A stretch of 64,000 nucleotides of DNA, taken from the NCBI GenBank assembly GCA_022225965.2, contig JAKJXP020000045.1:296979-360978 (forward strand), in the 5' to 3' direction. A program made the translations under genes and the position numbers. Each line of letters starts with the position of its first letter. The stretch's first letter is position 1. The notes under the pieces are model-generated. The model did not search any database. It was given only the letters and a program-made list of their open reading frames with translations, and was not told the DNA's origin. Source of the stretch: Diatrype stigma (Eukaryota; Ascomycota; Sordariomycetes; Xylariales; Diatrypaceae). This document shows, one piece after another, positions 13,701-24,826 of the stretch.

Positions 13701-14068
13701 GCCACAAGCCCGAGGTGTTCCGGCTGCTGTTCGGGCCGGTCGGCGGGCTCGACGTCAACCTCCGCGACGCCGACGGCAACACGCCGCTCGCGTTCTTCTG
13801 CACGGCGGTCAAGCTCGGGCTCGAGGACATGGAGTTCACGGCCCCGATGATCGCGGGCCGCTCGGCCGGCTGCGTCCGCGAGCTGCTGCGGCTCGGCGCC
13901 GACGTCGGGCTCGCCGACCGCGCCGGCGCCACGCCCCTCGACAAGGCCGCCGAGATCATGCGGTACAACGGCTACAGCCCGTACCTGAACGAGGTGGCCC
14001 GCGTCTGGAACCACGTGTTCGTCCTCGAGGGCGGGGCGCTGAAGGAGAAGGCTCTGGACGATGCCTGA
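10762..14068 (+). CDS. F-box-like ankyrin-repeat protein
   Basis: Two exons, 10762-12898 and 13053-14068; the 154-bp intron has a GTAAGT donor, a GCTAAC branch site and a TGCAG acceptor, and splitting a codon (A|TT) keeps the frame. The product is about 1050 residues. Residues ~2-45 (VSLLSLPAELLSYV then a Leu-rich stretch) look like a fungal F-box, suggesting an SCF ubiquitin-ligase adaptor. Ankyrin repeats follow, with clear TPLHMAVCKGHDEIVALLL, KPLHTAICHGQHSIARLLL and TPLILAAAFHVAGVVDILL units, and more in exon 2 (SPLHLAVLFDQGEAVRVLM). An acidic Asp/Glu/Ser insert lies at ~130-200, and a second acidic stretch lies in exon 2. The target is unknown; fungal genomes carry many such genes. GC content rises sharply in the last ~400 bases. 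Confidence 0.88.
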
Positions 14069-15215
14069 GCGTGATCATATACACACATGTCTGTCAGCCT
14101 TCCTGCCAGCCTGCCATACATACCAGTCCCAAACCCCTCCATGTTCTTCCAATTAATTCACTACGAAAAAAGTTTGGAGGAAGCGGGTACCGCCGTCAAC
14201 AACATGACATTTCGTACTCGCATTTGCATTGGCATTGGCATTGGCATTGGCATTGGCATTGGCATTGGCATATACACCTATTGAGAATCACAGCTCTATA
14301 ATACTTGTCCTACAAACACCTGGATGACTGACTAGTTGCACACCTAGTTTATGTTACGATGTTGTTGATGGGCAGAAGAGAGAGAGCATTTGACGAAAAG
14401 GGGCGGTGGGGAGGAGAGGAAAGGAGAGGAGTCGGAGCTATGGATGTAATGAGGAACCACCTGTTCCGTGCTTTTGCTTTTTTCCTTCTTTTTTCTTTTT
14501 TCTTGTTTTTTTCTTCTTTCTTTTCGTTTTGTTATATCACGACGCATGCAGCATGGATATAGCAATACTTGTTTCGAGGCCACGACTGGATGGACGGACG
14601 GATGGACGGATTTGTATTACAGGAATACCCCCAGGGACAAATGTCCCACCCCACCCCTTTTCCCTTTCGCATTGTGAAGCGGAGGGGGTGGTTTGATTGT
14701 ATAATATTGCCTAGACTAATGACATTGCGTTTTTGCGTTAAGGCACTGATAGGTACCGCCAGTGAATGATGCAATAATATTTGCTTTTCATGAATCACTT
14801 GCTTAAGAAGTGAATAGATGGAACAACTTACATGACTGTCTTCCCACAGTACCTGTTCATTCTGTGCTGTGTTAAGCTACGATAACAATCCAGCCTAGGT
14901 GATAAGATAACGATGACGGCACAGCGGGGCATCATCGTGCACAAACCACCTACTGGCCCACCAGCAAGATCGAGCCGCCTCTAGTGGGCTAGTTAGAGAC
15001 CGGTTAGTGAACGAGGTCCCCATCAATTCGACAATGATGAAATTTTTGAAAAAGCTACGGACAACCCACCACCGACAACCCACCATATCGCACCTAACCA
15101 TCTAGAATTATTCTTCCACCCGAACATCCATCCACCAGCACCCGCCCGCCTGCTCTCTTCGCCCATCCCTACGTCAACGTCCCGATAAGCCAGAAATACT
15201 TCAAAGAGAGGCACA
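14069..15215. other. intergenic with simple repeats
   Basis: Contains the GCATTG hexamer array at 14226-14270, a pyrimidine-rich T/C tract at 14475-14530 and the Tom22 promoter. The ~150 bases before 15216 are C/A-rich leader-like sequence. No gene is recognised. Confidence 0.45.
14226..14270. repeat. GCATTG hexanucleotide array
   Basis: About seven and a half perfect tandem copies of GCATTG. It lies about 150 bp past the ankyrin gene stop codon, probably in or just beyond its 3' untranslated region. Confidence 0.92.
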
Positions 15216-15851
15216 ATGGTTCAACTCACAGAGGTTGTCGACGAGCACTTCCAAGACGGCCAGCCCGGCCCTGAGGAGGATGGGGATTTCACTGATACTG
15301 GTACGTCGTGACACCACCCATGCACATCGCAAGACCTTATTTAGCCTCAACGTCCCTCCTTGCTCCTACCCCCCCTTTTTGGGGGGGGGGAGTAGTCCAC
15401 CCTCGATATTTCCCGCATAGCAGCTAGATGCCTTTACTCACCTTGGTACGAAAAAACAGATTCCGAGATCTCGGAGGAGTCCGAGTACGACCCCGAGAGC
15501 GAGACACTAGCGGACCGGCTGTATGCGCTGCGCGACATAATCCCGCCGACAACGCGGGGCTACATCTCGGCCAAGGTGGATGCCGTGACGGGTGCGATCG
15601 GCTCGACGCTCTCTTTCAGCGGCAAGGCCCTCTGGGTCGTCAGCAGCTCCGCCCTGCTGCTCGGCGTCCCCTGGGCCCTCGCCTGGGCTGAGGAGCAGCA
15701 GGTCGTCGAGATGGAGAAGGAGATGAAGATGCGCGAGATGGGCAGCGAGATCCTGACCGACCCTTCTGCCGCCGCTGGATCATCAACAGCCGCCCAGCTC
15801 GGCGCGGCCCTCGGCGAAGGAGGCGGCCAGGGCGCCAAACCTTCCCTGTAG
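15216..15851 (+). CDS. tom22: mitochondrial import receptor subunit Tom22
   Basis: Two exons, 15216-15300 and 15460-15851; the 159-bp intron (GTACGT donor, ACAG acceptor) splits an Asp codon. The product is 158 residues, matching the ~150-residue fungal Tom22. Order of parts: an acidic cytosolic N-terminus (VVDEHFQDGQPGPEEDGDF, then SEISEESEYDPESE) acting as presequence receptor; the conserved stretch LADRLYALRDIIPP; one membrane segment about residues 85-107 (ALWVVSSSALLLGVPWALAW); and a short intermembrane-space tail. Family role: central receptor and organiser of the TOM complex in the mitochondrial outer membrane. The start is the only ATG that gives the acidic domain. The intron carries an unusual C7-T5-G10 run. 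Confidence 0.96.
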
Positions 15852-16786
15852 AGCAGAATCCGATTGGCGACTGCGAGCCCTTTCGCGGCTTGATCTGTCT
15901 GCGCGCTTGCTCTCGTGGTATCGTCGGCAAAGAAACAAAACAGCATGGGAAGAGGGGGGAAGAAACGACGAGAATTACGACCGACGAACATCCTGTACAC
16001 CACTCATATAACCCTTTTCGATTCGCCCAGGTCGTTCCGGAGTTCCTGATGGATGCCGACTCTCACTACTTTCAGGAGCCGCAATGCGATAACCTACCTC
16101 CTTATTGTGTGTCCTTTCTGGCAGTTGTGGGTCCAGTCGAATAGGGGATCGCCCACGGCGATTTAACGAGTTCACTATCACGTCTTCCTGGGGGGCGAGG
16201 CGGATGAACCCGGGTGAGGGAGGACATTGTATTATTATAACTGGAATTGGTATGGACCATAGGAAGGCGGCTGCATTGCATCACCTTGCATTGACTATGA
16301 CTTGAGAGACCTAGGGCTTTTACGGAAGTTTGGCATTACGTTTTTGATCATGACCGGGTTCTTCCGATGCGTGGCTGGCGTGGTTCGAGTACTGGGCATG
16401 CATGCCTGCCTGTTTTTTCAAGGCGGGTTAGAATAGGGAGAAATCGGTACAATTGAAGGCCTCCACTCCCTAATGACACGGACGATATCATTGACGAACT
16501 ATCATTAAGTGAAGCCCCTTCTGAATGTTATATATATATCATCCGTTACGATGCGTCCATGACGCAACGCAACTCCTTCACGTCTTGATAATATACTGAA
16601 ATCGAACTTAATCTAGGCGCCACGTCACGATGAAATCTAGAGTGTCTAACCTAATGTTCAAGAGATCGGCACGTTGTCGTCTCGTTGCTAGTTAGCTGAC
16701 AACAACAACAACAACAACAACAACGCCGTCCCCCCTTATACTATTCTATTCCTCCCTGCCCATCGGAAATTCTTCACTGCCAACCC
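15852..16786. other. intergenic between convergent genes
   Basis: Lies between the 3' ends of Tom22 (+) and the FAD monooxygenase (-). It should contain both 3' untranslated regions and terminators, but no polyadenylation signal stands out. An (ACA)n trinucleotide run lies at 16699-16724. Confidence 0.45.
16699..16724. repeat. (ACA)n trinucleotide repeat
   Basis: About eight and a half tandem copies of ACA, some 60 bp beyond the stop codon of the monooxygenase gene, probably in its 3' untranslated region. Confidence 0.9.
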
Positions 16787-19559
16787 TTAAACCTGGTCTG
16801 GGATCAAGAAACCCGAAAGATACTCGTCAATGGCACCCGCCGCATCTTCCGGCCAAGCGCTCATCCCCACCACTAGGTCCGGCCTCACCACCACCACCGC
16901 GCCCCGCGCGTGGTTCACGCCGTACCAGTAGTGCGCGTCCTCGTCCGGCTGGCGGTCGTCGCACGCCACCGTCGTGACGGCCTCCCGCAGACCCCGCAGG
17001 CCATCATCATCCCCCCCGCGCGCCGCCAGCAGCGCTTCGTCCACCTCGCGCGGCACCAGCAGGCCCTTGGCCACGAGCACCACGTTGAATCGCGCGCGCC
17101 CGCCGAACTTAGCGTAGAATCCCATCCCTCCTCCCGAGGTTGGGGTTGGGGTTGGGGTTGGGGTTGGGGTGGTTGTGGCTCCGCCGGATCGCGGCTGGAA
17201 CCCCTCCCGCGACAGCTGCGCCAGACGCGCGGCCACCGGCCCCTGCAGGTCCGACCCGAAGATCACGATGTGGAACTTGTCCGCCCCCTCCAGCGCGTCG
17301 TACAGCCGGCCCGCGCGCGCCGCGCCGAAGCAGACTCGTGGGTCGGGCGCGCGCGCGCCGTTGCGTATGCTTATGGGACGCTGCGGCAGCTTCGTCTTCC
17401 CGCTCCCGTTGACCTCCGGGGCCGGCGTCTCGGGGCTCAGCACGGTGGGGACGCGGGGCCCGTCGACGCCGAGGATGAACATGGCGTTGCGGGCGAAGAA
17501 GCGGCGCAGCCACTCGCGGCCCCCGTCGCTGTCGCCGCCGCGGGCGTCGAGGCGGGGCAGGTCCGATCCCTCGTCGTCGTGCGCCTCGAGCGCGTCGCCG
17601 CGCTGGCCCCGCAGCGCCGCCAGCGGCAGGTCCGCCAGGTTGCAGATGAAGCGCAGGTAGGCGCCCGAGCAGCGGATCACGCGGTTCGCGAACAGCCGCC
17701 GCTCCGCGTCGTACGTCGGCAGCAGCCGCGACGGGTCGGCCGCCCCGCGCACGCACAGGCCGAGCTTCCACGATAGGTTCGCCGCGTCGTAGATGGAGGA
17801 GTTGAGGCCGAAGGCCCCGAGGACCGAGTGTACGTGTCTGTTTGTTTCGCGTATGGTGTTAGTGGTGTTTTTTTGTGTATATTTCTTTTATGATGTCGGT
17901 GGAGGTAGGAAGGTAGGGAAGCAAGCCTTCGGTCCAGATACTTACGCTGCATCGCCGCCGATGTGCACCCTCTGGTCTGGAGTCGAAAAGTACCGCGCCA
18001 CGCGCTCGTTCACTGCCATGTCATATCGTAGGTGTTAGTTCGATCCCGCGATCGGGAGCGAATGGAAAGAACCAGAACGCACGCACCTCTCCAGACGGCA
18101 AACCAGCTCATCGGCCCGGCGAACTCGACCGTCCACGGCGCCATGATCTTGTTGAGCTGCTCGAGGCCCTCCTCGGGCGTGATGCCATGGTCGTAGATCT
18201 CCGTGTCGCCCACGCTCGAGGACTTCTCCCGGTGCCGCCGTCGCGCCGCCGCGATCCGCGCCGCCTTCTCCCCCGTGATCTGCACGTAGAACCGCGTGAG
18301 CCCGTCCTCCCGTGGGATCATAATTGACCCGCCATGCTCGGTACTGATCACGATGCTGTTTTGTTAAGAGTATTTCGGTCAGCAAATCCGCTCATAATAC
18401 TACTTCGCCAATAGATGATATTGACAAAGGAACGTGAGTGTGACGGGGACGGGGGGAAGCGGTGTGCTTACCCGAAATCCAGGATGTGTGGATAGTCTGT
18501 TTTCACTTCAACGTCCATAATCGTCCAGAAGCAGTCCGTCGCCAGCCCATCGAAGGGAACGCCCATCATCTCGCGGATCTTGCTCGCCGCGCCATCCGCG
18601 CCGACGAGGTACTTAGCGCGTACGACCTCATCGCTCCCCGTCCTCGCATTCGTCACCCTCGCAGTCACAGGATGCGACGACGACAATGCGTCTGCATCCA
18701 CGCCACTGCTCTCGCCGTTGGCGCCACTAGTAGTAGCAGTAGTAGCGCCAGCAGCCTCTTTCCGCGCCACGTCGAACTCGGAGACGGTGCTGCACCGCTC
18801 CACGAGCACGCCGTGGCGCCGCAGGTCGCGCACGTAGATCTTCTCGACCTGGCCCTGCGTGATGGTGGAGATGCCGCGGTACCGCGAGTCGCACATGGAG
18901 CTGTGGCCGTGGAACAGCTGCGTGCCGTTCCGGTACAGCGCCGTCTTGTTCAGCAGCGGGCCCTCGCCCAGCACCTCCTCCACCAGCCCCCACGCCCGCA
19001 GGTACTCGAGCGAGCGCGGCTGGATGGCGTCCGCGCGGCCCGCGTGGCAGGGGCCTGAGGCCTTGTCTGTATACATGGTATGAGTATGGGTTCACGGATA
19101 ATCTATGGATGCTAGAGATAGACGGACGTAAGACGGACGAGCGGACACATACCAATAATGCGAAAGGAAATGCCCTGGCGCGCCAGGCTCAGAGCGACCT
19201 CCAAGCCGAAGGGGCCAGCTGGTCAACTTATTAGCTGATTTCAAATACATCCATGCAGATCAGAGGCACTTACCACCACATATCAGCACATCAACCTCGC
19301 TTGGCTTCTTCGCTTGCGCTTCACCGGCCTCTACTGCCTCGGTCCCGTTGTAAAGGCTCGGCCAGCTCCTGAGGCTGCTAAGGCCGAACGCGTTGGGCAC
19401 GCTCGAGGTGGGCTTCTCGCCCCCGGCCGGGGCGGCGTAGTGCGCGCGCTCCCCGTCCTCAGTCTCGTAGTAGGCCGCGTCGGCCCAGGCCGGCGTCGGC
19501 GAGTCGGCGGGCTCGACGAAGCCCCGCTGCCAGGTCTGGGGAGGATGCGATCGCGCCAT
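16787..19559 (-). CDS. FAD-dependent phenol-hydroxylase-type monooxygenase
   Basis: Six exons read from 19559: 19559-19274, 19218-19153, 19066-18472, 18355-18087, 18012-17946 and 17837-16787. All five introns are GT-AG (55-116 bp) and every join keeps the frame, giving 777 residues. Motifs of the FAD_binding_3 group: dinucleotide fold ICGAGPFGLEVA (residues ~93-104), the PRSLE stretch after it, LVGADGAASKIR (the second, DG motif) and GGDAAHVHSVLGAFGLNSS with Asp426 (the GD motif that binds FAD ribityl). The C-terminal ~180 residues resemble the thioredoxin-like domain of phenol hydroxylases (KFHIVIFGSDLQGPVAARL). About 90 residues precede the FAD fold, longer than usual. Family role: NAD(P)H-dependent hydroxylation of an aromatic ring, in catabolism or secondary metabolism; the substrate cannot be read from sequence. 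GC-rich, with a Pro-Thr repeat in exon 6. Confidence 0.93.
17138..17172. repeat. (GGGGTT)n telomere-like run inside an exon
   Basis: About five tandem copies of GGTTGG/GGGGTT. Read on the minus strand they encode a Thr-Pro dipeptide run in the monooxygenase, a flexible linker before the C-terminal domain. It resembles a telomeric or G-quadruplex-forming sequence but sits in coding sequence. Confidence 0.85.
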
Positions 19560-20663
19560 GTCGAACAGTGTTCCAATCGTGATGATGATGATTGTGGGTG
19601 ATGGTGGGGGTAATGAGTGAACGAATGAACACTTTGAAATAGGGCAGGCTTTCTATTTTTATTTTCGTTTCAATATCACTTCTCACCTCACGACACGACA
19701 ATACGGCAGAGTTCCGTTCATCTCCGTGGCTATTCGTAACCTGACGCTTTTATCCCAGTAGGGCGCAAAGGCCGTATTCATACTCTGGTCCCAAACCCGA
19801 GGCTCGGTGGCATCTGGATAGTGGGCTTAGCTACACCCCCTATTCACCGACTCGACTCCTAAGTCTCCGCAAGTAGTCAGCAGAACACGTAGCACTACAT
19901 TCGTCGTAATACATCCCCAAGTGTTCTTTCTCCGCAACGAACTGCGCTGCGGTGGACTGATACCTTGAAGATTATGTTTTATGCGTGGCACGTTAGATTG
20001 TCTTATCAAGTCCCTGTTGCAGCTAGTACATTATTTTTGACTATTCGTTGCAACGTATTCCGTGTTGGGATATTCGCTTACCATGTTTATCTGACGCTAC
20101 ATGCTATCAAATACCACGTGAAGCTTCGTTATGACCTGAATCTCATGTTTCGTTCCCTCAGTTAGCGTCTTTGTTATAGCACGGGAGCAATTCGGGGATG
20201 CAGGATTTAATCACGACCGTAAGGTAGTAAAAGTTCGTAGACGGGGTGCAGACAACGCTCGAGCGAATGTATACTTCATTACATCTCGCTCTCTCTGGCG
20301 CAGGTTCGTAGATTTTGGTCATTTCTGGAGTAGAATAGATCCTAATAGAAATGGCCAATCTATCCTTTCCATCCCTTCCACCTGGTTGGAAGTCTGACTC
20401 CTTCTAACTGGGTTGGCTTCCACTCATCGCTGTGTAGGTACTCTCTCGAGAGATCACTACTGGTAAAATTTTCTATGATCACATGTATCCAGCCACCAGT
20501 TCGCCTCTCAGCGATCGCTTTGGCCCTGGAAATCCTGTGTTGAAACAGTTCATAGCGCCGTACGCCGCCCCTTTCGACGGGTTCTCACATCAAGATTTAT
20601 ATTTGATCATAGTTGAGGCATATGGAACTCCCACATCCGGCTATACCGAATGCCCTGCTTCTT
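19560..20663. other. intergenic, monooxygenase promoter side
   Basis: Lies upstream of the monooxygenase start (19559, minus) and downstream of the Myb gene end (20664, minus). No coding frame with recognisable content is seen. Confidence 0.45.
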
Positions 20664-22163
20664 TCACCCACGTCGAAACTCAACACGAGCCCTCGACTCC
20701 ATCAGAACCTTCATGACCTCGGTTAGGGTCTCAGGCCTGGCCTCGTCGATAACGATCGTCATGCGTGCGGCCTCCTCTGACCGCGGTGTCTGTAGGTCAA
20801 AATCGGCCCCCCAGCCGCCAGGAGAGGGTTCGGAACTATACCCGTTCCCCATGTCCAAGTCGGGCACATTACTCGGCGCAGGAACCATGCCATCGAAGGG
20901 AGGTACAACAGTGGTAAAGTTATAGAACCTGTCGCTGTTCATTTCGTCTCCAAGGTCCCAAAAGGGCTGGGTTGAGAAGATATCCTGGTCATCGGTACAC
21001 TGCGTCTGAATTTGGTGCAGTCCAGAATTTATATTCGTTGGATCACCGTCGATCTTATACGCGGAATGGAGTAGCGCGTGGTCTGGGTTCTCTCCTTCTA
21101 TCGGAGTGAGAAGCTCCAAGCTCGACGTAGAGTCTCCGAAGACACTCCCGAGTAAGTCATTCATGTCGGCTTCAGGCGTGTTCGCGGATAAGCTAGTAAG
21201 AAATTCATCTTCATGCGATAACTCTGGCTCTTGCATAGGGTCGCATAGGTCCATAGACTCAGCGATTGATGAGGAATCGGGCGATTTATAGATGGTTTCA
21301 GGCGAACCCTTGCTAGGACAACATGGTGTTGCATCTAGGTCGGGGACCATTTTGGAGTCACGTCGCATCAGGACGGTATATCTGGATCCGATTATTAAAC
21401 GGTTTAATTTGAGAGTATACCACGAAGCTTACTGGTTTTTGATATTGTTGGTAGACCGTGCCGGGAAATGTTTTGTCTGGATATCTTTCCAACTGGTCCC
21501 GTGGGCTGCTAATGCTCTCAAGAGCAGATCATTCTGCAATACGGGCATCAGTTACTAGATTCTGGCCCAATGCAGCAAACTGTGTTACATACCTCTGCTT
21601 CTTGCCATGGCTGCCGGTCCAGCTCAGGATTAAGCGAGTGCTGCCATCGCTTCGCACATTCTTTTCGATTTGATCCCAGCGTCAGCAACAGCAGATTTCA
21701 ACCACTTCATATATATTATACTCACGATCAGCATTGCGTGTGCCCATTGCTTGTGAGACTGCGACCCATGAAGGGTTGTGCCTTTCCACCAGCTTCACCA
21801 GGAGGGCATCTTCTTCCTTAGACCAAGGCCCCTAAAATTGACTCAATTAGTGATGCGTTTCCATCGTTAGACGATATTGACAAACTCACTTTCTTCAAGG
21901 TTCCAGCCATTTCATTCAAATATCGTTTTCTACAATCTTTATTACTTCTCCCAGGAAGTTTATTGGCGATTTCTTTCCAATTCACAGTATGGCCTTTTCC
22001 CGTGGGGGCTATCCTGTGGCGTCAGCACCCAACTAACTAGTTGTTTCACCCCTAGGTGTAAGTAACAAGGGGTATAACGGGAGTGCTTACACGCAGCTTG
22101 AGCCTCAAATCCTTCGCGGAGTATTCGATCTTCCTCGGCTGTCCATCTTCGCTTGTGCTTCAT
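20664..22163 (-). CDS. Myb/SANT-repeat DNA-binding protein (Myb A)
   Basis: Six exons read from 22163: 22163-22093, 22013-21890, 21831-21726, 21660-21593, 21533-21433 and 21381-20664, giving 395 residues. The first donor (GTGTAA) is weak but is the one that keeps frame; the others are GTGAGT, GTATGT or GTAAGC. Three Myb repeats lie in residues ~5-170: RRWTAEEDRILREGFEAQ...NWKEIANKLPGR with SNKDCRKRY; GPWSKEEDALLVKLVERH...WVAVSQAMGTRNADQCAKRW; and LDRQPWQEAENDLLLRALAAHGTSWKDIQ. The regularly spaced Trp residues and the final helix of each repeat are intact, so DNA binding is likely. The rest is acidic, Ser/Thr/Pro-rich and plausibly activating. The last ~35 residues (TIVIDEARPETLTEVMKVLM) resemble the end of the Myb protein at 27413. 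It faces away from the oxidase gene at 24827 across a shared 2.7-kb upstream region. Confidence 0.88.
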
Positions 22164-24826
22164 GGTCTACCTGGACTTTAAGACTCAAGAAAAAAGAAAA
22201 CTATAATCAATGGACACGAGAAGACTTTCGTCGCGACAACTTAAGGACATTAGTCCTCCGTTTGAATAGCGAGGACTCCGCGGATCGAAAAATAATAGAT
22301 AAGAGATCCTGCTGACCTCATCGAGTTATGTTGACGGAGATTTTCCTGATCATCATGATGGACACGACAAGCTTCCTTCAAGCGCCGACCGTCTAGATGC
22401 CTGCAGCCTTACGTTGGGTATATGCCGTGAAACAGTCTCGAAATTGCGTACTAGTCGATCCACCAAGCAAGCCACTTCCTATCAGGTCGATCTGAGCATG
22501 TTAGAGGAGGTGCAAGAACACTTGCGAAATCTTAGTAGCATGGCACATTTGCCAAGGTATAACCACTAGGCAACTATGACAACCGGCCAAGAACAACTCG
22601 GATCTTTCCGAGTACCGATGAAGTACGTCAGCTGACTATTGTCTGGAGGCCAGCCGGGTTTGATTTCTTACGCGTTCGAGGGCCGTTGTTTATGCAGAGG
22701 ATTTGACGTGAGAACTCTCGTCTGAGGGATATGATTATGCACGTCTCGGTATATCACGATAACCCATCATACGAGGGGGGCAGGGGAGATATCATGTACT
22801 TAGTATTTCAAGAAATCGTACATATAGGTGTAGCATGCCCACTGATGTCAGATTCTATTATGACTATCATATTACACCAAGGAGATTCTATGATATCCAT
22901 AATAGCTTTGAGAAAGCCCCCTGTATTGTCGTCCGTCGGATTTTCTTGTTATGGGTACATTACCCGTGCAGTACTATTTCATGCAAGCCATTGACTTCAA
23001 GCTGAATTTTCGGGCATTTATCGCCCCGCGCTTATGTTGCGTGTACGCAGAGTAACGTGCCCTTTTATTCTGGTTGATCATCGCCCTGGAGATTTATTCA
23101 TGATTGGATATAAGTACTATATAGATGTAGATGCAGAACAATTCGATTCCGCCTTTCTCTTTCGCCTACCTATGCAGCGTAACAAGCCCCCGTAAGCAAG
23201 AATGCTCGAATCCAATTAGTCGGCATTTGTAAAGTAATGACTATACTCACAACAGGTTTCTGCCGATATCGCCATATAACCCCGGGAGAGGCTTGTGGGG
23301 CGGCGGCCCATGGGAATGGCTTTTGGTAGTTAGTTGTATGACGTTGTATTGTGTGCGACGTGACATGGGGCATAGACGACCAGATGGTGACATGGCCCAA
23401 TGTGGAACTTCAGCCTGTCATCTATCATGTTGAGTTCAAAATATATCGTTTATACACTTCTCATTTTGTGTTTAAAGCAGCCGCTTACGTAGCTGGAGAA
23501 TGGCATTCGGCGAAAAGGGGTTCGGTACCTGGTTGTTCCGCTATTATACTCCTAAGAGCTAAGTTATGCGTGCATAGTGGCTTGGTTGTGTAGTGCTAAG
23601 CTTGTACTACCGAATACTGCCGAAACTTGGAAGCTTCCTTGCTGCGTAATATTCACTTGAGACTCGAACTCATGCCTCGGGCGTCAAGGCCGGCACCGTA
23701 ACAAACAAGTAAGAATGAACGGGGTGGCTTCAGAAGTCTTGGGAGACCGCGAGGACTAGTCAGGCAGTGTTGCCTGAGCCATGCGGACCGAAGTTGACCG
23801 TTAGCTCGGTGAACGAGACTCGGATTACGAGATGTACGGAGCGGAAACAAAAATACGGGCTGGGCTATCAGTGTCACGCAGCCTTTCTTTCACATCATAT
23901 CCAGGTACGGGTAGTAAATGGTTGGTCAAATGGTTAGTCATGCCGACTCCTGTCAGCATGTAAAGCTTTCAGCTTTCTGAAAAACTTCCAGGATGACTAT
24001 TCTCCGGTATCGACCGTATGATACCCGAAACAGTCCGATTATCATGGAAGCCAAGCAAGCTGCGACTTCTTATGATAAGCTCATGGGTACAGCACATCCT
24101 CCAAGTTTCCAAGCGTTTCAGGTCTTCCAGGTCTTTGCATACCGTTATCCTCAAGCTTGGCAGCGATCATCCGCCGGTATAGTAAGACGGCCCTAGAAGC
24201 TCCAAGCCACGCCGTTACGAGGCTCAGGCTAATGTTCACCGGGTGACAGATCCAGTGTTGATAGACATGCAGCATTCGTCTAAAGAGTTCTGGAAAAGAA
24301 GAATCCACCAAAAGCTCCCGCTTGTGTGCATCTAACAACCACAGTGAGCTATAAGTCTTCGATTAAAAGGCGTATGTCTCGGTAGTAACCATGTCAGCTC
24401 TTTGTTCAGCTGATCAGCGGTAGGGCTGATGGATGACCCAATCAAGCTCAGAGTTAGGAACGGCTGAGCCCAACTCGGAAATCATCTTGTGCCTCGTTGT
24501 ATCCTTACTGTTTTGGGTATCCCAGTTCATGTTCTGCCATCCTCAATGGTCTACTAAACGAAAACGGGGCGTTGAGATGGCTTGGTTTGGAATCCTTCTG
24601 CTATTCTCCTGGTCGTGATGAGTATGTCGGCGGCGCCGTTGGGGAGTAAGCTGGCTCAGGACTCAGAGTTTGAGAGCTCGATTTGAGAGAACGTGTAAAG
24701 AACGAGCAGGATCGGTAGTATAAAGATGTGGTGTATCGACTTTCTTCAGGCCGGATTCAAAACCTTCTGGAGCATCCAGCTATTCAATATTACAACGCAT
24801 TTCACGAAGTGATCTATAGAGAAATT
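22164..24826. other. shared upstream region of Myb A and the oxidase
   Basis: A 2.66-kb divergent intergenic region between Myb A (-) and the berberine-type oxidase (+), containing both promoters. No gene is recognised. A stretch near 23650-23720 read on the minus strand has a B-box-like GAGTTCGAGTCTC but does not fold as an intact tRNA. Confidence 0.5.
24719..24725 (+). promoter_or_regulatory. TATA-like box of the oxidase gene
   Basis: TATAAAG lies 108 bp before the oxidase ATG, a suitable distance for a fungal TATA box with a short leader. Confidence 0.55.

Noticed and set aside
13670..14301. Long GC-rich frames on both strands over the ankyrin exon 2
   Set aside because: They are high-GC shadows of the real frame, with Arg/Ala-rich nonsense translations.
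23650..23730. tRNA-like stretch on the minus strand with a B-box-like GAGTTCGAGTCTC
   Set aside because: The T-arm has only about four pairs and no proper anticodon or acceptor stem forms, so it is at best a tRNA relic or SINE fragment.
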